Assembly (NCBI GenBank): GCA_018402565.1
Contig: JAGYIQ010000002.1
Location: 496,001-560,000 of the forward strand
Source: Pirellulaceae bacterium
GTDB lineage: Bacteria; Planctomycetota; Planctomycetia; Pirellulales; Pirellulaceae
Direction: 5' to 3'
DNA: 64,000 nt
The first letter of the stretch is position 1. Each line of letters begins with the position of its first letter. Shown piece after piece: positions 36,084 through 44,828 of the stretch. Made by a program: the position numbers and the translations under genes. A model generated the notes under the pieces. The model searched no databases. It worked only from the letters and a program-made list of their open reading frames with translations, and was not told the origin of the DNA.

Positions 36084-37106
36084 ATGAACCATTCGCAAGG
36101 CCCCTCCGCCACTGAGTTGGCGGACCGCTGTGCAACTATTTCCCACCCCGACTTGGCGTTGTTGCCGGATGTCGCCAACGAGAACCGCCCGGAAGTCTCA
36201 GGGGACCTGGATCGCGTCGGCATGTCCGGCATCGAGTTGATCGCTCGGTTCAACGGGCCGAATCAAATGCCGTTCCTGGTACCGGCCACGGCAGACGCCT
36301 ACGTCAGCTTGGACGACGATTCGGTCAAGGGCATCCACATGTCCCGCCTGTTTCTGGAATTGGCGGCGGCAATGGAGTCCGAATCCTTATCGCCGGAACT
36401 GATGCATCGCGTCTGCGAAAACTTCCTGGCTTCGCATGCGGGCATCAGCCATCGATCCGAAGTGACTCTCCGCTTCCAGCATCCGACCTTCCGGCCCGCC
36501 TTGCTGAGTGACTATTCCGCACCGCGTCACTACCCCGTGCAGCTCAAAATGGTCGCGGATACTCGCGATGCCGCCCAGGTGGCCACAGGAGAGCATGTAC
36601 GCCTGTTCCTCCAGGTTCAAGTCGTCTACAGCAGTACCTGCCCATGCTCTGCGGCCTTGTCCCGCCAACTGCTGGAGCGAAAATTCCATCAGGACTTCGC
36701 CTTCCATCGATGGGTGAGTGTCTCCAGCATCAGCCAGTGGTTGTTGGAGCACGGCAGCTTGGCCACCCCGCATAGCCAACGCAGTGTCGCCACGATCGAT
36801 GTCGAGTTGGCCAACCCGTTGGAACTCAAGCGATTCCCGATCGAGCGTTTGATCGATCGGATCGAAGACACCCTCAAGACAGCGGTGCAAACCGTGGTCA
36901 AGCGGCAGGATGAACAGGAATTCGCCCGTCTCAATGGAGCGAACCAGATGTTCTGTGAAGATGCCGCTCGCCGCATGAAAGCCACCCTGTTGGACATGCC
37001 CGAAATCGCAGACTTCCGCGTTGAGGCTCGCCATAAAGAAAGCTTGCATCCGCATGATGCGGTGGCGATTGCGACCGCCGGACTGCCGGGCGGGATGACA
37101 GCCTGA
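36084..37106 (+). CDS. folE2: GTP cyclohydrolase FolE2 (type IB)
   Basis: FolE2 converts GTP to 7,8-dihydroneopterin triphosphate, the entry step to folate and queuosine. The 340-residue protein shows the COG1469 hallmarks: DRVGMSGIE early on, VKGIHMSRLF, RFNGPNQMPFLV, and the VVYSSTCPCSAALSR motif whose cysteines (Cys186, Cys188) hold the metal region. RHKESLHPHDAVA is near the C-terminus. ATG 36084 is preceded by TAGGAA. Its stop TGA overlaps the ATG of the MazG-like gene by one base (TGATG), and a PTPS/QueD-family gene follows, so this is a pterin operon. Confidence 0.95.
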   Translation: MNHSQGPSATELADRCATISHPDLALLPDVANENRPEVSGDLDRVGMSGIELIARFNGPNQMPFLVPATADAYVSLDDDSVKGIHMSRLFLELAAAMESESLSPELMHRVCENFLASHAGISHRSEVTLRFQHPTFRPALLSDYSAPRHYPVQLKMVADTRDAAQVATGEHVRLFLQVQVVYSSTCPCSAALSRQLLERKFHQDFAFHRWVSVSSISQWLLEHGSLATPHSQRSVATIDVELANPLELKRFPIERLIDRIEDTLKTAVQTVVKRQDEQEFARLNGANQMFCEDAARRMKATLLDMPEIADFRVEARHKESLHPHDAVAIATAGLPGGMTA

Positions 37107-37489
37107 TGGACTTCCTGTCCTCTGACCAACGGTCGGTCGCCCCCGACTCGGAACTGTCACTGGCCGACGCCCAGCGACAAGTCCATGCCTGGATCCAAGA
37201 ACACGGTGTGAGGTACTTCGCTCCGTTGACCAACTTGGCCCAACTGGTCGAGGAGGTCGGCGAACTGGCCCGACTGCTGTCTCGTACCTACGGCGAGCAG
37301 AGTTTCAAGCCAGGCGAAGACGCGACCCGTCTGCCGGACGAATTCGCTGACGTGTTGTTTGTGCTCCTGTGCTTGGCCAACCAAACCGGAGTCGACCTCA
37401 CGCAAGCCCTGGCCGCGAATCTGGCGAAAAAAACCCAGCGAGATCGCGATCGACACAAGCAAAACCCTAAATTACAACAAAACCAATAG
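37106..37489 (+). CDS. MazG-like nucleotide pyrophosphohydrolase
   Basis: The 127-residue all-alpha NTP pyrophosphohydrolase has the Mg-binding motif EEVGELARLLS (about residues 49-59) and DEFADVLFVLL (about 77-87). It is a small single-domain MazG or dUTPase-2-type protein, distinct from the full MazG at 39.8 kb. The TGATG overlap with folE2 suggests it works in the same pathway. Its substrate is unknown. One attractive inference is that it removes pyrophosphate from dihydroneopterin triphosphate, a folate-pathway step lacking a universal enzyme, but house-cleaning of other NTPs is equally possible. Confidence 0.85.
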   Translation: MDFLSSDQRSVAPDSELSLADAQRQVHAWIQEHGVRYFAPLTNLAQLVEEVGELARLLSRTYGEQSFKPGEDATRLPDEFADVLFVLLCLANQTGVDLTQALAANLAKKTQRDRDRHKQNPKLQQNQ

Positions 37490-37564
37490 TTAAAAAAGAC
37501 GCGAGTCGGATTTAACAAGCCACATAGCAACCAACCAACCACTCACGAATAGAGGATCTACCCC

Positions 37565-38038
37565 ATGGCAATGACCATCATGCGACGCATCAAGTTCTGC
37601 GCCGGCCACCGACTGATGAATCACGGCGGCAAGTGCGAATTCTTCCACGGCCACAACTATGTGGCGGACTTTTACGTCACCGGGCGGGAAGCCGACGCGG
37701 TCGGACGCGTGATCGACTTCTCCCAACTGAAAGCCGCCTTCAAGGGCTGGCTGGATGAACATTGGGATCACGGTTTCTTGGTGCACGAAGACGACCAAAA
37801 CGCGCTCCATGCCCTGCGGCAGGTGGTGCCGGTCAAACTGTACACGATGCCCTACAACCCGACCGCCGAGAGCATGGCCAAGTACTTGCTGGAAGTGGTT
37901 TCGCCCGAACTGTGCCAAGAGTTCGTGGGCTACGATGTGCACGTGACCAAAGTGGTGGTCTGGGAGACAGACGACTCCTTTGCCGAAGCCGTCCTGCACA
38001 GCCCCGTCGAAGACTACCTGCCGGCCGCCACGCAGTAA
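37565..38038 (+). CDS. 6-pyruvoyl-tetrahydropterin synthase family (QueD/PTPS-I/III)
   Basis: COG0720 enzymes act on dihydroneopterin triphosphate. The 157-residue protein has the Zn site AGHR (His15) and HGHNY (His28, His30), and WETDDSFAEA near the end. The active-site segment reads CEFFHGH (Cys24, Glu25), i.e. CExxHGH. CxxxHGH is the QueD (CPH4 synthase) form, ExxHGH the PTPS-III (folate) form, and the combined CExxHGH is the bifunctional PTPS-I/III form. It could therefore serve both queuosine and folate synthesis, bypassing FolB. ATG 37565 follows GAGG. It is third in the folE2 cluster, 75 bp after the MazG-like gene. Confidence 0.92.
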   Translation: MAMTIMRRIKFCAGHRLMNHGGKCEFFHGHNYVADFYVTGREADAVGRVIDFSQLKAAFKGWLDEHWDHGFLVHEDDQNALHALRQVVPVKLYTMPYNPTAESMAKYLLEVVSPELCQEFVGYDVHVTKVVVWETDDSFAEAVLHSPVEDYLPAATQ

Positions 38039-38144
38039 GCACTTCTCCGGAAACCACAGCCTGAACACTGGCCAGCCTGATCACTGGCCAGCTGCCAACG
38101 CGGTGCACTCGACGTCACAGGCTTGCGTTGAGCTACCTAGCCAA

Positions 38145-39791
38145 CTAGCGGCTGCCCGATTGCGGGACACGTGGTTCGGAAATCCTGGGCGATTCGAAAA
38201 TCTTGGGTGGTTCGGGAATCTTGGGTGGTTCCCGAACCACCTTGCCCTGTCGCTCCCACGGCGTCGCCCGCTGAACATCCGCCAAGCTCAAGTAGCGGTT
38301 CTCTTCTGGCTCATAACCATCCCAAATCAGCGGAACATCGTTACCTTGGAAATAGGTATTGCCGTCGATTTCACGCTGCTGGGCCATCAACTTGTAGGCG
38401 ACAATCCCCGCCACGCGATTGTCGCTGAAGACGTTGTTCCGTATCGTCTGCTGGATATCCTCGTTACGCGACAGCTTGATGCCCGCCCCATTGTGCTGAT
38501 TGGTCGACTTCCAGCCATTTTCCATAAAGAAATTGGACTCAATAACGGCGTCGGGACTGGCGGTAGTATTCAACCCCGATCCACTGTTGCGAAAGAGTTG
38601 ATTGCCGGTGACCTTGACCACGGATCCCGCACGCATCAGATCCAGAATCAGTCCGTTGCCATCGATCCCGGTTAAGTCTACCTGATGCGATGCCGAGTTA
38701 TTTTGCACCAAAGTGTCAAAAGACGAGTGCACGCTGATGGCGGAACTGCCAGGATACTCCATCGATTCGGAGTAATAACCTCCGTGTGTCACTCGATTGC
38801 CTTCGATCACACAATCGCGGGTATCGTTGAGCAAAGAGATATGGCTGCGACCGCTGTGTGTCACATGATTCCCCACGATCCGCACGCGTTGGGCACCTTC
38901 GCGCACATCGATCCCATTGTCCAGACATTGGGTAATGCGATTATTTTGAATCAAGGCATCCGTCAGCGAGGGACTGGGTTGCCACGTAAAGATTCCATTG
39001 ACGCAGTGCGAGATGGCATTGTCTTCGATCCGCACGGACCGGCTACCGCGACACTGGATCCCTGCCCAGTAGCCACGAATGGAGTTCCCTGTCAGCACCA
39101 CATCTTGACTGGAGGAGACATCGATTGCGGTACGATAATCCAAGCCGGCGACAATCGCGAAATAAGTCGCAAACATGGACTCGACCGCCGGTTGTCGCAA
39201 TGCCCAATCCTGCGTGAAGTCGATCGGACGCTTGGGGTCCACAGGCACATCACGCACGATTGCCGGCATATCCTGCCATGGTCCCCAGTCGCTAAAGCTG
39301 GCAAATTGAAAATCAAAGCCAGAAATTATCACATGAGAGACCTCCTGCAGGCGAAAGGAGGAAACGATCGGCTTCGCCGCCCGATCCGCCTGAATCAACA
39401 ACGGTCGCTCCGCCGCGCCCGAACGCAGCACCGGGATAACGCCCCGCCCCCAACCACTGTCCTCCTGGCGGTAATCGCCGTCAGCAACCAGCACGGTATC
39501 GCCCGGCTTGGCCCGAGCAACAGCAGCTGCAATCGTACGCAAGGGGCGCTCCGGAGTCCCTGGATTCCGATCTGATGCAGTCCCGACTTGCGAAACATGA
39601 ATGGCTCGCGGTTCGGACTCGGCCGAGACGGCAACCTCTCGCCCGGGATCCCCCGTCGCCTTGGCAACGAGCAACCGAGGCCCAAGCCCCAGAGAGTTGG
39701 AGGCCGGGTAACCAAGGCACAGGCAACTCACACACAGGCAATTGACCCATGTGTGTCGCCAGAAACGAGAGTCATTCGCTGGTTTATTCAT
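38145..39791 (-). CDS. Secreted right-handed parallel beta-helix protein (DUF1565/NosD-like)
   Basis: The 548-residue protein has an export signal (WVNCLCVSCLCLGYPAS) and an IHVSQVGTASDRNPGTPERP segment typical of DUF1565. A long parallel beta-helix follows, with PbH1 rungs such as VVLTGNSIRGYWAGIQCRGS, VRIVGNHVTHSGRSHIS and ALIQNNRITQCLDNGIDV. Such proteins are often surface polysaccharide lyases or glycan-binding proteins; I see no catalytic signature. I chose ATG 39791 (GGGGAA upstream) over 39815. The last ~30 residues consist of EPPKIFESPRISEP repeats encoded by 18-bp DNA repeats with a 13-bp-stem hairpin (38206-38241), which probably arose by slippage. Confidence 0.85.
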   Translation of the reverse strand: MNKPANDSRFWRHTWVNCLCVSCLCLGYPASNSLGLGPRLLVAKATGDPGREVAVSAESEPRAIHVSQVGTASDRNPGTPERPLRTIAAAVARAKPGDTVLVADGDYRQEDSGWGRGVIPVLRSGAAERPLLIQADRAAKPIVSSFRLQEVSHVIISGFDFQFASFSDWGPWQDMPAIVRDVPVDPKRPIDFTQDWALRQPAVESMFATYFAIVAGLDYRTAIDVSSSQDVVLTGNSIRGYWAGIQCRGSRSVRIEDNAISHCVNGIFTWQPSPSLTDALIQNNRITQCLDNGIDVREGAQRVRIVGNHVTHSGRSHISLLNDTRDCVIEGNRVTHGGYYSESMEYPGSSAISVHSSFDTLVQNNSASHQVDLTGIDGNGLILDLMRAGSVVKVTGNQLFRNSGSGLNTTASPDAVIESNFFMENGWKSTNQHNGAGIKLSRNEDIQQTIRNNVFSDNRVAGIVAYKLMAQQREIDGNTYFQGNDVPLIWDGYEPEENRYLSLADVQRATPWERQGKVVREPPKIPEPPKIFESPRISEPRVPQSGSR

Positions 39792-39830
39792 TGGGCTGGA
39801 TTCCCCGTAACTCATTGACTGCTGACAGAC

Positions 39831-40445
39831 TCAGCCCGTCGCCGATTCATCTTGTCGCGATGGGGCCTGCAGCTGCAGCAGGTCGCGCAATGCCATTTCC
39901 AAATCGATCTTCTGGGACTTGGCGTAAGCGACCAGCGTCAAGGCCACGGCGGCCAATGACTCGGAGGTCGGCTGCAGATCGCCCACTTGAGCCTGCAGTT
40001 CGGCCAGTGTTGGCAACGCCTGCTGTTTGGCGATCTCGGCTGCTCGCATCAGCGTTGGCAAACCACTCGGGATGCCACTTTTCCGACCGTTTTCACTCGC
40101 CTTGATCGCCTGCCAATTGGTGACCACCTCTTCCGAGTCGGCCACCTGCGTGTCACCGAAGACATGCGGATGCCGTCGGATCAGCTTGTCCACAATGCTG
40201 GATTCGATGTCAGCATAATCAAAACGCCCGGCTTCGGCACCGATCACCGCATGAAAAGCCACCTGCAGCAACACATCGCCCAATTCATCAGCCATCCATG
40301 CCGGGTCGTCGGACTCGATTGCTTCGACCGCCTCGGCCGCCTCCTCCAGCAGGTAGGGTCGCAAACTGCGATGGGTCTGCTCCCGATCCCAGGGACACCC
40401 GTCGGGGGCCCGCAGTTTTTGCATAATTGCCAGTAACCGTTGCAT
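39831..40445 (-). CDS. mazG: Nucleoside triphosphate pyrophosphohydrolase MazG
   Basis: MazG hydrolyses NTPs and dNTPs to monophosphates and pyrophosphate, clearing non-canonical nucleotides. The 204-residue protein starts MQRLLAIMQKLRAPDGCPWD, the classic MazG opening, followed by RPYLLEEAAEAVEAIE and the DELGDVLLQVAFHA motif. RRHPHVFGD and NWQAIKASE are also typical. I chose the ATG at 40445 with CGAGG upstream; a GTG at 40496 would add 17 residues. It is divergent from the ribosome-hibernation factor gene. Confidence 0.93.
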   Translation of the reverse strand: MQRLLAIMQKLRAPDGCPWDREQTHRSLRPYLLEEAAEAVEAIESDDPAWMADELGDVLLQVAFHAVIGAEAGRFDYADIESSIVDKLIRRHPHVFGDTQVADSEEVVTNWQAIKASENGRKSGIPSGLPTLMRAAEIAKQQALPTLAELQAQVGDLQPTSESLAAVALTLVAYAKSQKIDLEMALRDLLQLQAPSRQDESATG

Positions 40446-40748
40446 GATTGCCTCGAAAAATTGGCCAGCCCGTTCGCGTTTGGCTTGGTTTGCCACCGGA
40501 TCCTCGGGGCACGAAACGCTGGACGCGTGCCTCGCCCCGCGCCGTCGCCGCCTTTCGGGATGATGGGAGCACCTGCCCCCGGGTTGTCAAACGCGTTTGT
40601 ATGTTAAGATAATCGGCAGATTCCGGCACCGGGAGGGGCGACGCTGTCGTTGCTTGACCGGGACCGAGTTCCGCCGCGTCTCGGTGGCCGATCCAGCCGG
40701 AATTTTCAGTCAATCTGAATGAGATTCACATAACCCTCGGGAGTGGCA

Positions 40749-41108
40749 ATGCAGATCCAGATACACAAGGGCAAGCAAGTCGAAGTGGGCGAAGACTTCA
40801 ACGAGTTCGTGACCAGCGAAATCGAGACCAAACTGAAGCGATTCGAGGATCGCATCACGCGGTATGAAGTTCACTTTGCCGACGAAAACAGCAGCGCGAA
40901 GTCCAGCGATGACGACAAACGCTGTGTGATTGAAGCCCGCCCCAACGGCATGCAGCCGGTCTCTGTCACCGCCCATGCCGCGACGGTTCGATTTGCCTTG
41001 GACGCCGCCATCGAAAAGATGAAGACGCTGCTGGGACGCACGATGGACAAGTTGTCCCAAGCCAAAGGTCGCACGGCCCTGGGGGACATCCCCGAAGCCG
41101 AGATCTAA
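40749..41108 (+). CDS. raiA: Ribosome hibernation promoting factor (RaiA/HPF, short form)
   Basis: This 119-residue protein of the sigma-54-modulation/HPF family binds the 30S decoding site and inactivates ribosomes in stationary phase. It has MQIQIHKGKQVEV, EIETKLKRFEDRI and VTAHAATVRFALDAAIEKM. It lacks the C-terminal dimerisation domain of long HPF, so it is a short form. I chose ATG 40749 with GGGAG 6 nt upstream; a GTG at 40743 has no proper spacing. A strong terminator follows, so it is probably a single-gene transcript, convergent with gatB. Confidence 0.9.
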   Translation: MQIQIHKGKQVEVGEDFNEFVTSEIETKLKRFEDRITRYEVHFADENSSAKSSDDDKRCVIEARPNGMQPVSVTAHAATVRFALDAAIEKMKTLLGRTMDKLSQAKGRTALGDIPEAEI

Positions 41109-41134
41109 GATCTTCCGACGCGTGAGAGCACTCT

Positions 41135-41213
41135 GCCGGCAGTGGCAAACCGTTTCGGTAAAGGCCTGCCGTTTCGGTAAAGGCCTGTTCCAAAACGGTT
41201 TGCCACTGCCGGC
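41135..41213 (+). terminator. Rho-independent terminator after raiA with long stem
   Basis: A perfect 21-bp stem (41135-41155 with 41193-41213, starting GCCGGCAGTGGC) is followed by TTTTTTG at 41214-41220. The 37-nt loop contains a direct repeat of GTTTCGGTAAAGGCCTG. On the opposite strand no T run follows, so it serves raiA. The stem is longer than normal for a terminator and may come from a captured palindromic repeat. Confidence 0.88.
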
Positions 41214-41232
41214 TTTTTTGCATTCACTCGGA

Positions 41233-42717
41233 TTACACGGGATCTTGCTCGGCGATGAACTGCAACAGTGCGGCTCGAAAACTGCCGGGGCTGACATTGG
41301 CATTGAGTCGCTTGGCCTGTGCGATCAATGGCCCCAGGGCTTGCTGTTTGCCGCGACGATAATCGGCAATCGCATCCGCGTTCTGACCGACGATTGCCTG
41401 GACCAACTCCGTGACCTCATCGGCCGACACCGCGGCGATGCCCAAACGCTGTTTGGCCTCCGCCAACGATAGCGGCCGTTCCAGCCACAGCGAGAACACC
41501 TCGCGAGCCCGCGCGTGGTCCAACTCACCGCTCGAGACCGCTGCCACCAACTCACCGAGTCGGGCGGCGGTGATTGGAAACTGAGCAATCGTTTGTTGTT
41601 GCTCATTGAGCAAGCGCAGGACCTCTTGCGTGATCCAATTGGCGGACCGCTTGCCGTCGCGACTGGTCTCCGCAACCGTCTCAAAATACTCGGCCACCTC
41701 GCGTCCTTGCTCCACGATCACACCGGCATCGTAGTCGTTCAACTGCCAGCGTTCGACCAACGCTTGCTTCCATTGCTGAGGCAGTCGAGGAAGTCTCGCC
41801 CGTCGCTCCGCAATCTGTTCGGCCGAGATCACGACCGGGGGCAAGTCAGGACAGGGAAAGTAGCGATAGTCGGCCGCCTCTTCTTTTTCTCGCTGGACCG
41901 TAGTCACCTCACGATCCGCATCCCAGCCACGCGTTTGCTTGGGACGCTGCCCCAAGACCTGGCCGTTTTCCTGCCAAACTTGCATTTGGCGTCGGGACTC
42001 GTACTCCAAAGCGCGTTCCACATTGCGAAAGCTATTGAGATTTTTGATCTCCACAATCGGCGTGGCAACCGTGCGACCGTCCACTGCAATATGCAAGTTG
42101 ACGTTCGCGTCCACTCGCATCGAACCCTCTTGCATGTTGCAGTCGGACACACCGATATACAACAGCACGGTCCGCAGTTGTTGCAAGAAGGCCTTGGCCT
42201 CCTGCGGCGAACGCAAGTCGGGCTCGGTCACAATCTCCATCAAGGGCGTCCCCGTGCGATTGAGATCGATGCACGTGCCCGTCGCCGCCCCCTCGCCGTG
42301 CAAACTCTTGCCGGCATCCTCCTCCAAGTGGGCGCGGTTGATGCGGACGTGACAGCGGCGTGCCGGTTCCGTCGGATCGATAAACTCCAACCGCCCGTTT
42401 CGCGTGATGGGCAGATCCAATTGACTGGTCTGATACCCCTTGGGCAAATCCGGATAGAAATAGTGCTTGCGATCCCAACGGCAGCCCGACACCAACTCCA
42501 TATCCAGTGCCAAGCCGATATCGATCGCCAACTCGATCGCCCGTTGGTTGATCATGGGCAAGGTACCCGGCAATCCCTGACAAATCGGACATGTCTGCGT
42601 ATTGGGTGGCTGGCCATAGGCCGTGCCGCAACGACAAAACAGCTTGCTCTGCGTCGCCAACTGCACATGAATTTCCAAACCAACAATCATCTGATGGGCC
42701 AGGCTCGTGCCAGTCAT
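41233..42717 (-). CDS. gatB: Aspartyl/glutamyl-tRNA amidotransferase subunit B
   Basis: GatB, within GatCAB, activates mischarged Glu-tRNA(Gln) or Asp-tRNA(Asn) by phosphorylation and transfers ammonia from GatA. The 494-residue protein has HQMIVGLEIHVQL, the zinc Cys residues LFCRCG and CPICQGLPG, and RWDRKHYFYPDLPKGYQTSQ. INRAHLEEDAGKSLH and the C-terminal GatB/YqeY domain are also present. ATG 42717 overlaps the gatA TGA by 4 bp, so they are translationally coupled. The complete operon runs gatC-gatA-gatB on the minus strand. Confidence 0.97.
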   Translation of the reverse strand: MTGTSLAHQMIVGLEIHVQLATQSKLFCRCGTAYGQPPNTQTCPICQGLPGTLPMINQRAIELAIDIGLALDMELVSGCRWDRKHYFYPDLPKGYQTSQLDLPITRNGRLEFIDPTEPARRCHVRINRAHLEEDAGKSLHGEGAATGTCIDLNRTGTPLMEIVTEPDLRSPQEAKAFLQQLRTVLLYIGVSDCNMQEGSMRVDANVNLHIAVDGRTVATPIVEIKNLNSFRNVERALEYESRRQMQVWQENGQVLGQRPKQTRGWDADREVTTVQREKEEAADYRYFPCPDLPPVVISAEQIAERRARLPRLPQQWKQALVERWQLNDYDAGVIVEQGREVAEYFETVAETSRDGKRSANWITQEVLRLLNEQQQTIAQFPITAARLGELVAAVSSGELDHARAREVFSLWLERPLSLAEAKQRLGIAAVSADEVTELVQAIVGQNADAIADYRRGKQQALGPLIAQAKRLNANVSPGSFRAALLQFIAEQDPV

Positions 42718-44330
42718 GAGCGACCTCCCGCCGAGTCCTTGATTGACGCTCCGTTGCCCTCCGCGCAGCCGGCGGACAGGTGACTGAGGTTCCAACGATG
42801 TAGCAGGCGTGCGACATGGAACAACAGCGGCTCGCCACAGGGGGGCGCGTGAAATTGGACGGCCACCGGCAAACCCCGCGACAAATCCCCCGACGCGGCA
42901 ACCGGGATACTGATCGCGGGCAGACCCGCCAGGTTGGCGCTGACGGTGAATTGATCCGTCAGGTACATCGCCACCGGATCCTGGCGATGAGCCCCGATCG
43001 CGAACGCCGGAGCCGGCGTGGTGGGCCCCAGCAACACGTCAACGCTCTGAAAGGCAGTGGCAAAATCTTGACGAATGGCTTGACGAAGCCGCAATGCTTG
43101 TTGGTAATACCGATCCGCGTAACCTTGGCTCAAGGCAAAGGTCCCCAACAATATTCGGCGCTTCACTTCCGCACCAAACCCCTCGCCACGTGAGGCCGCC
43201 ATGACCTGTTCCAAACTAGTCGACTCCGGCAAGTTGGCTCGATGCCCGAAGTGCATACCGTCGTAACGCGACAGGTTACTGGCTGCTTCGCACGAGGCCA
43301 CCAAATAATAGGCCGCAATCGCCTGTGCCTGATACGGCAGACTGACTCGCGTCACCGTGGCACCTTGCGATTGCAAGTAATCTCGCGTGGTTTCCCAAGC
43401 CACACGCACGGCCGGATCGAGCGACAACTCAGTATGCTCGGCCACAAAGCCCACTCGCAGGGGCCGCTGGCGCCAATCCCCCAACGCCTCTTCCGCGTCA
43501 CGTACCGCCGCAGAAGACAAACAGGTCGCATCATAGTCGTCGGCACCCTCGATCGTCCGGAACAATGACTCGAGATCCTCCGGCGAGTTGGCCAACGGCC
43601 CGACCTGATCCAAGCTACTGGCAAAGGCCAACAAGCCATAACGACTGACGCGACCGTATGTCGGCTTCAATCCGTAGACACCGCAAAAGGCCGCCGGCTG
43701 ACGAATCGAGCCCCCCGTATCGGACCCCAACGTCAGTGGCACCATGCCCGCCGCCACCGCCGCCGCACTGCCGCCGCTTGATCCGCCAGGACTGTAACCC
43801 TCCGTCGCACCAGCCCCCGCCTCAGTCGCTGAACCATTCGCTACCGAACCCGCAGCCCCAGGACCTGCGGCTTTCGAGCCAGTCGCCGCCCGATGCGGGT
43901 TCTGCGTGGGGCCATAATAGGAATACTCGGTGCCCGAGCCCATCGCGAACTCGTCCATGTTGGTCCGACCCATCAACACGGCATCGGCCCGCTCCAGCCG
44001 CTGGCAGACCGTGGCTGTATACGTCGGACGAAAGTTGGCCAACATACGAGAGGCAGCGCTGCAGACCTGGCCCGCGACACACAAATTGTCTTTGATGCCG
44101 ATCGGCACGCCCGCCAACGGCCCGAGTTGCTGCCCAGCCGCTCGTTTCTGGTCCACCCGCTGGGCCTGCTCCATGGCTGACGCGGCCCAGACCTCGACAA
44201 AAGCGTTCAGCCGAGGATTGAGCGTCGCAATCCGCTGTAAATAATGCTCGGTGACTTGTCGGGCCGACCATTCACCCGTTCGCACCCGCCGCGTCCATTC
44301 CACGGCCGAAGGTTCCGCGGCTGTCATCAC
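42714..44330 (-). CDS. gatA: Glutamyl-tRNA(Gln)/Asp-tRNA(Asn) amidotransferase subunit A
   Basis: GatA is the glutaminase of GatCAB. The 538-residue protein has the amidase-signature triad: Lys80 in IGIKDN, Ser of GGSSGGS (184/185) and Ser208 in SDTGGSIRQPAAF. MDEFAMGSGTEYS and VSRYGLLAFASSLDQVGP are also typical. Between NPH (146) and SPGGSSGGS lies a ~33-residue Ala/Gly/Ser/Thr-rich insertion (147-179) right before the catalytic loop, where normal GatA has about 6-8 residues. The catalytic residues are kept, so it is probably active. It starts 3 bp after the gatC stop. Confidence 0.96.
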   Translation of the reverse strand: MMTAAEPSAVEWTRRVRTGEWSARQVTEHYLQRIATLNPRLNAFVEVWAASAMEQAQRVDQKRAAGQQLGPLAGVPIGIKDNLCVAGQVCSAASRMLANFRPTYTATVCQRLERADAVLMGRTNMDEFAMGSGTEYSYYGPTQNPHRAATGSKAAGPGAAGSVANGSATEAGAGATEGYSPGGSSGGSAAAVAAGMVPLTLGSDTGGSIRQPAAFCGVYGLKPTYGRVSRYGLLAFASSLDQVGPLANSPEDLESLFRTIEGADDYDATCLSSAAVRDAEEALGDWRQRPLRVGFVAEHTELSLDPAVRVAWETTRDYLQSQGATVTRVSLPYQAQAIAAYYLVASCEAASNLSRYDGMHFGHRANLPESTSLEQVMAASRGEGFGAEVKRRILLGTFALSQGYADRYYQQALRLRQAIRQDFATAFQSVDVLLGPTTPAPAFAIGAHRQDPVAMYLTDQFTVSANLAGLPAISIPVAASGDLSRGLPVAVQFHAPPCGEPLLFHVARLLHRWNLSHLSAGCAEGNGASIKDSAGGRS

Positions 44331-44333
44331 GGC

Positions 44334-44660
44334 CTACTCCAACACTCGCGGAACGTGATAATACGGCCCGGAAACGTCCGGCGCATTGGCCAACGCCTGC
44401 TCCAACGTGGAACTGGGCGCCACCTCGTCCGCCCGCAGGACATTGCCGGGGGAGCTACCCTGCGTGGCCGGCTCAAAGGCCGATAGATCCAATTGCGTCA
44501 ACGACCGAGCGTCACTCAAGATCTTGGCCAAATCGGCGACCAAGGCTTGGCGATCAGGCTCTGCCAACTGCAAACAAGCCAGACGCTCCAACTTGCTGAT
44601 CGTCGCCATCGTCACTTCGGGCTCCGCCGCCGGTTGACTGGTCGAATTCAATTCCGTCAT
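44334..44660 (-). CDS. gatC: Aspartyl/glutamyl-tRNA amidotransferase subunit C
   Basis: GatC is the small scaffolding subunit that wraps GatA and GatB. The 108-residue protein has TISKLERLACLQLAEPDRQA, the helical LAKILSDARSLTQLD segment and the C-terminal NVLRADEV...PYYHVPRVLE tail typical of GatC. I chose ATG 44660; an ATG at 44609 (MATISKL) would match the family length of ~95 better and is also possible. It starts the gatCAB operon just after the terminator of the preceding gene. Confidence 0.93.
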   Translation of the reverse strand: MTELNSTSQPAAEPEVTMATISKLERLACLQLAEPDRQALVADLAKILSDARSLTQLDLSAFEPATQGSSPGNVLRADEVAPSSTLEQALANAPDVSGPYYHVPRVLE

Positions 44661-44731
44661 AAGTACTTTCACTGCCGCCAGGTCCCAACTCTGCGGCGTC
44701 AGTCTAACAAGCTTTGGCAGACAAAAAAACA

Positions 44732-44758
44732 GGGAGCCCGAGACACACTCGGGCTCCC
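44732..44758 (-). terminator. Rho-independent terminator after the TIGR03000-type gene
   Basis: An 11-bp perfect stem GGGAGCCCGAG/CTCGGGCTCCC with a 5-nt loop is followed on the minus strand by TGTTTTTTTG. It lies about 70 bp past the stop of the 44829-46055 gene and upstream of gatC, so it isolates the two transcription units. Confidence 0.9.
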
Positions 44759-44828
44759 TTGATTCATCGAGTAAAATCAGCCAACCAGTCACCGACATGG
44801 CTCGCCGAATCTCTACAATACTGCCTGA

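Noticed and set aside
41135..41220. Riboswitch or attenuator upstream of gatB
   Set aside because: The hairpin lies between the convergent raiA and gatB 3' ends and is followed by a T run on the plus strand, so it is a terminator of raiA.
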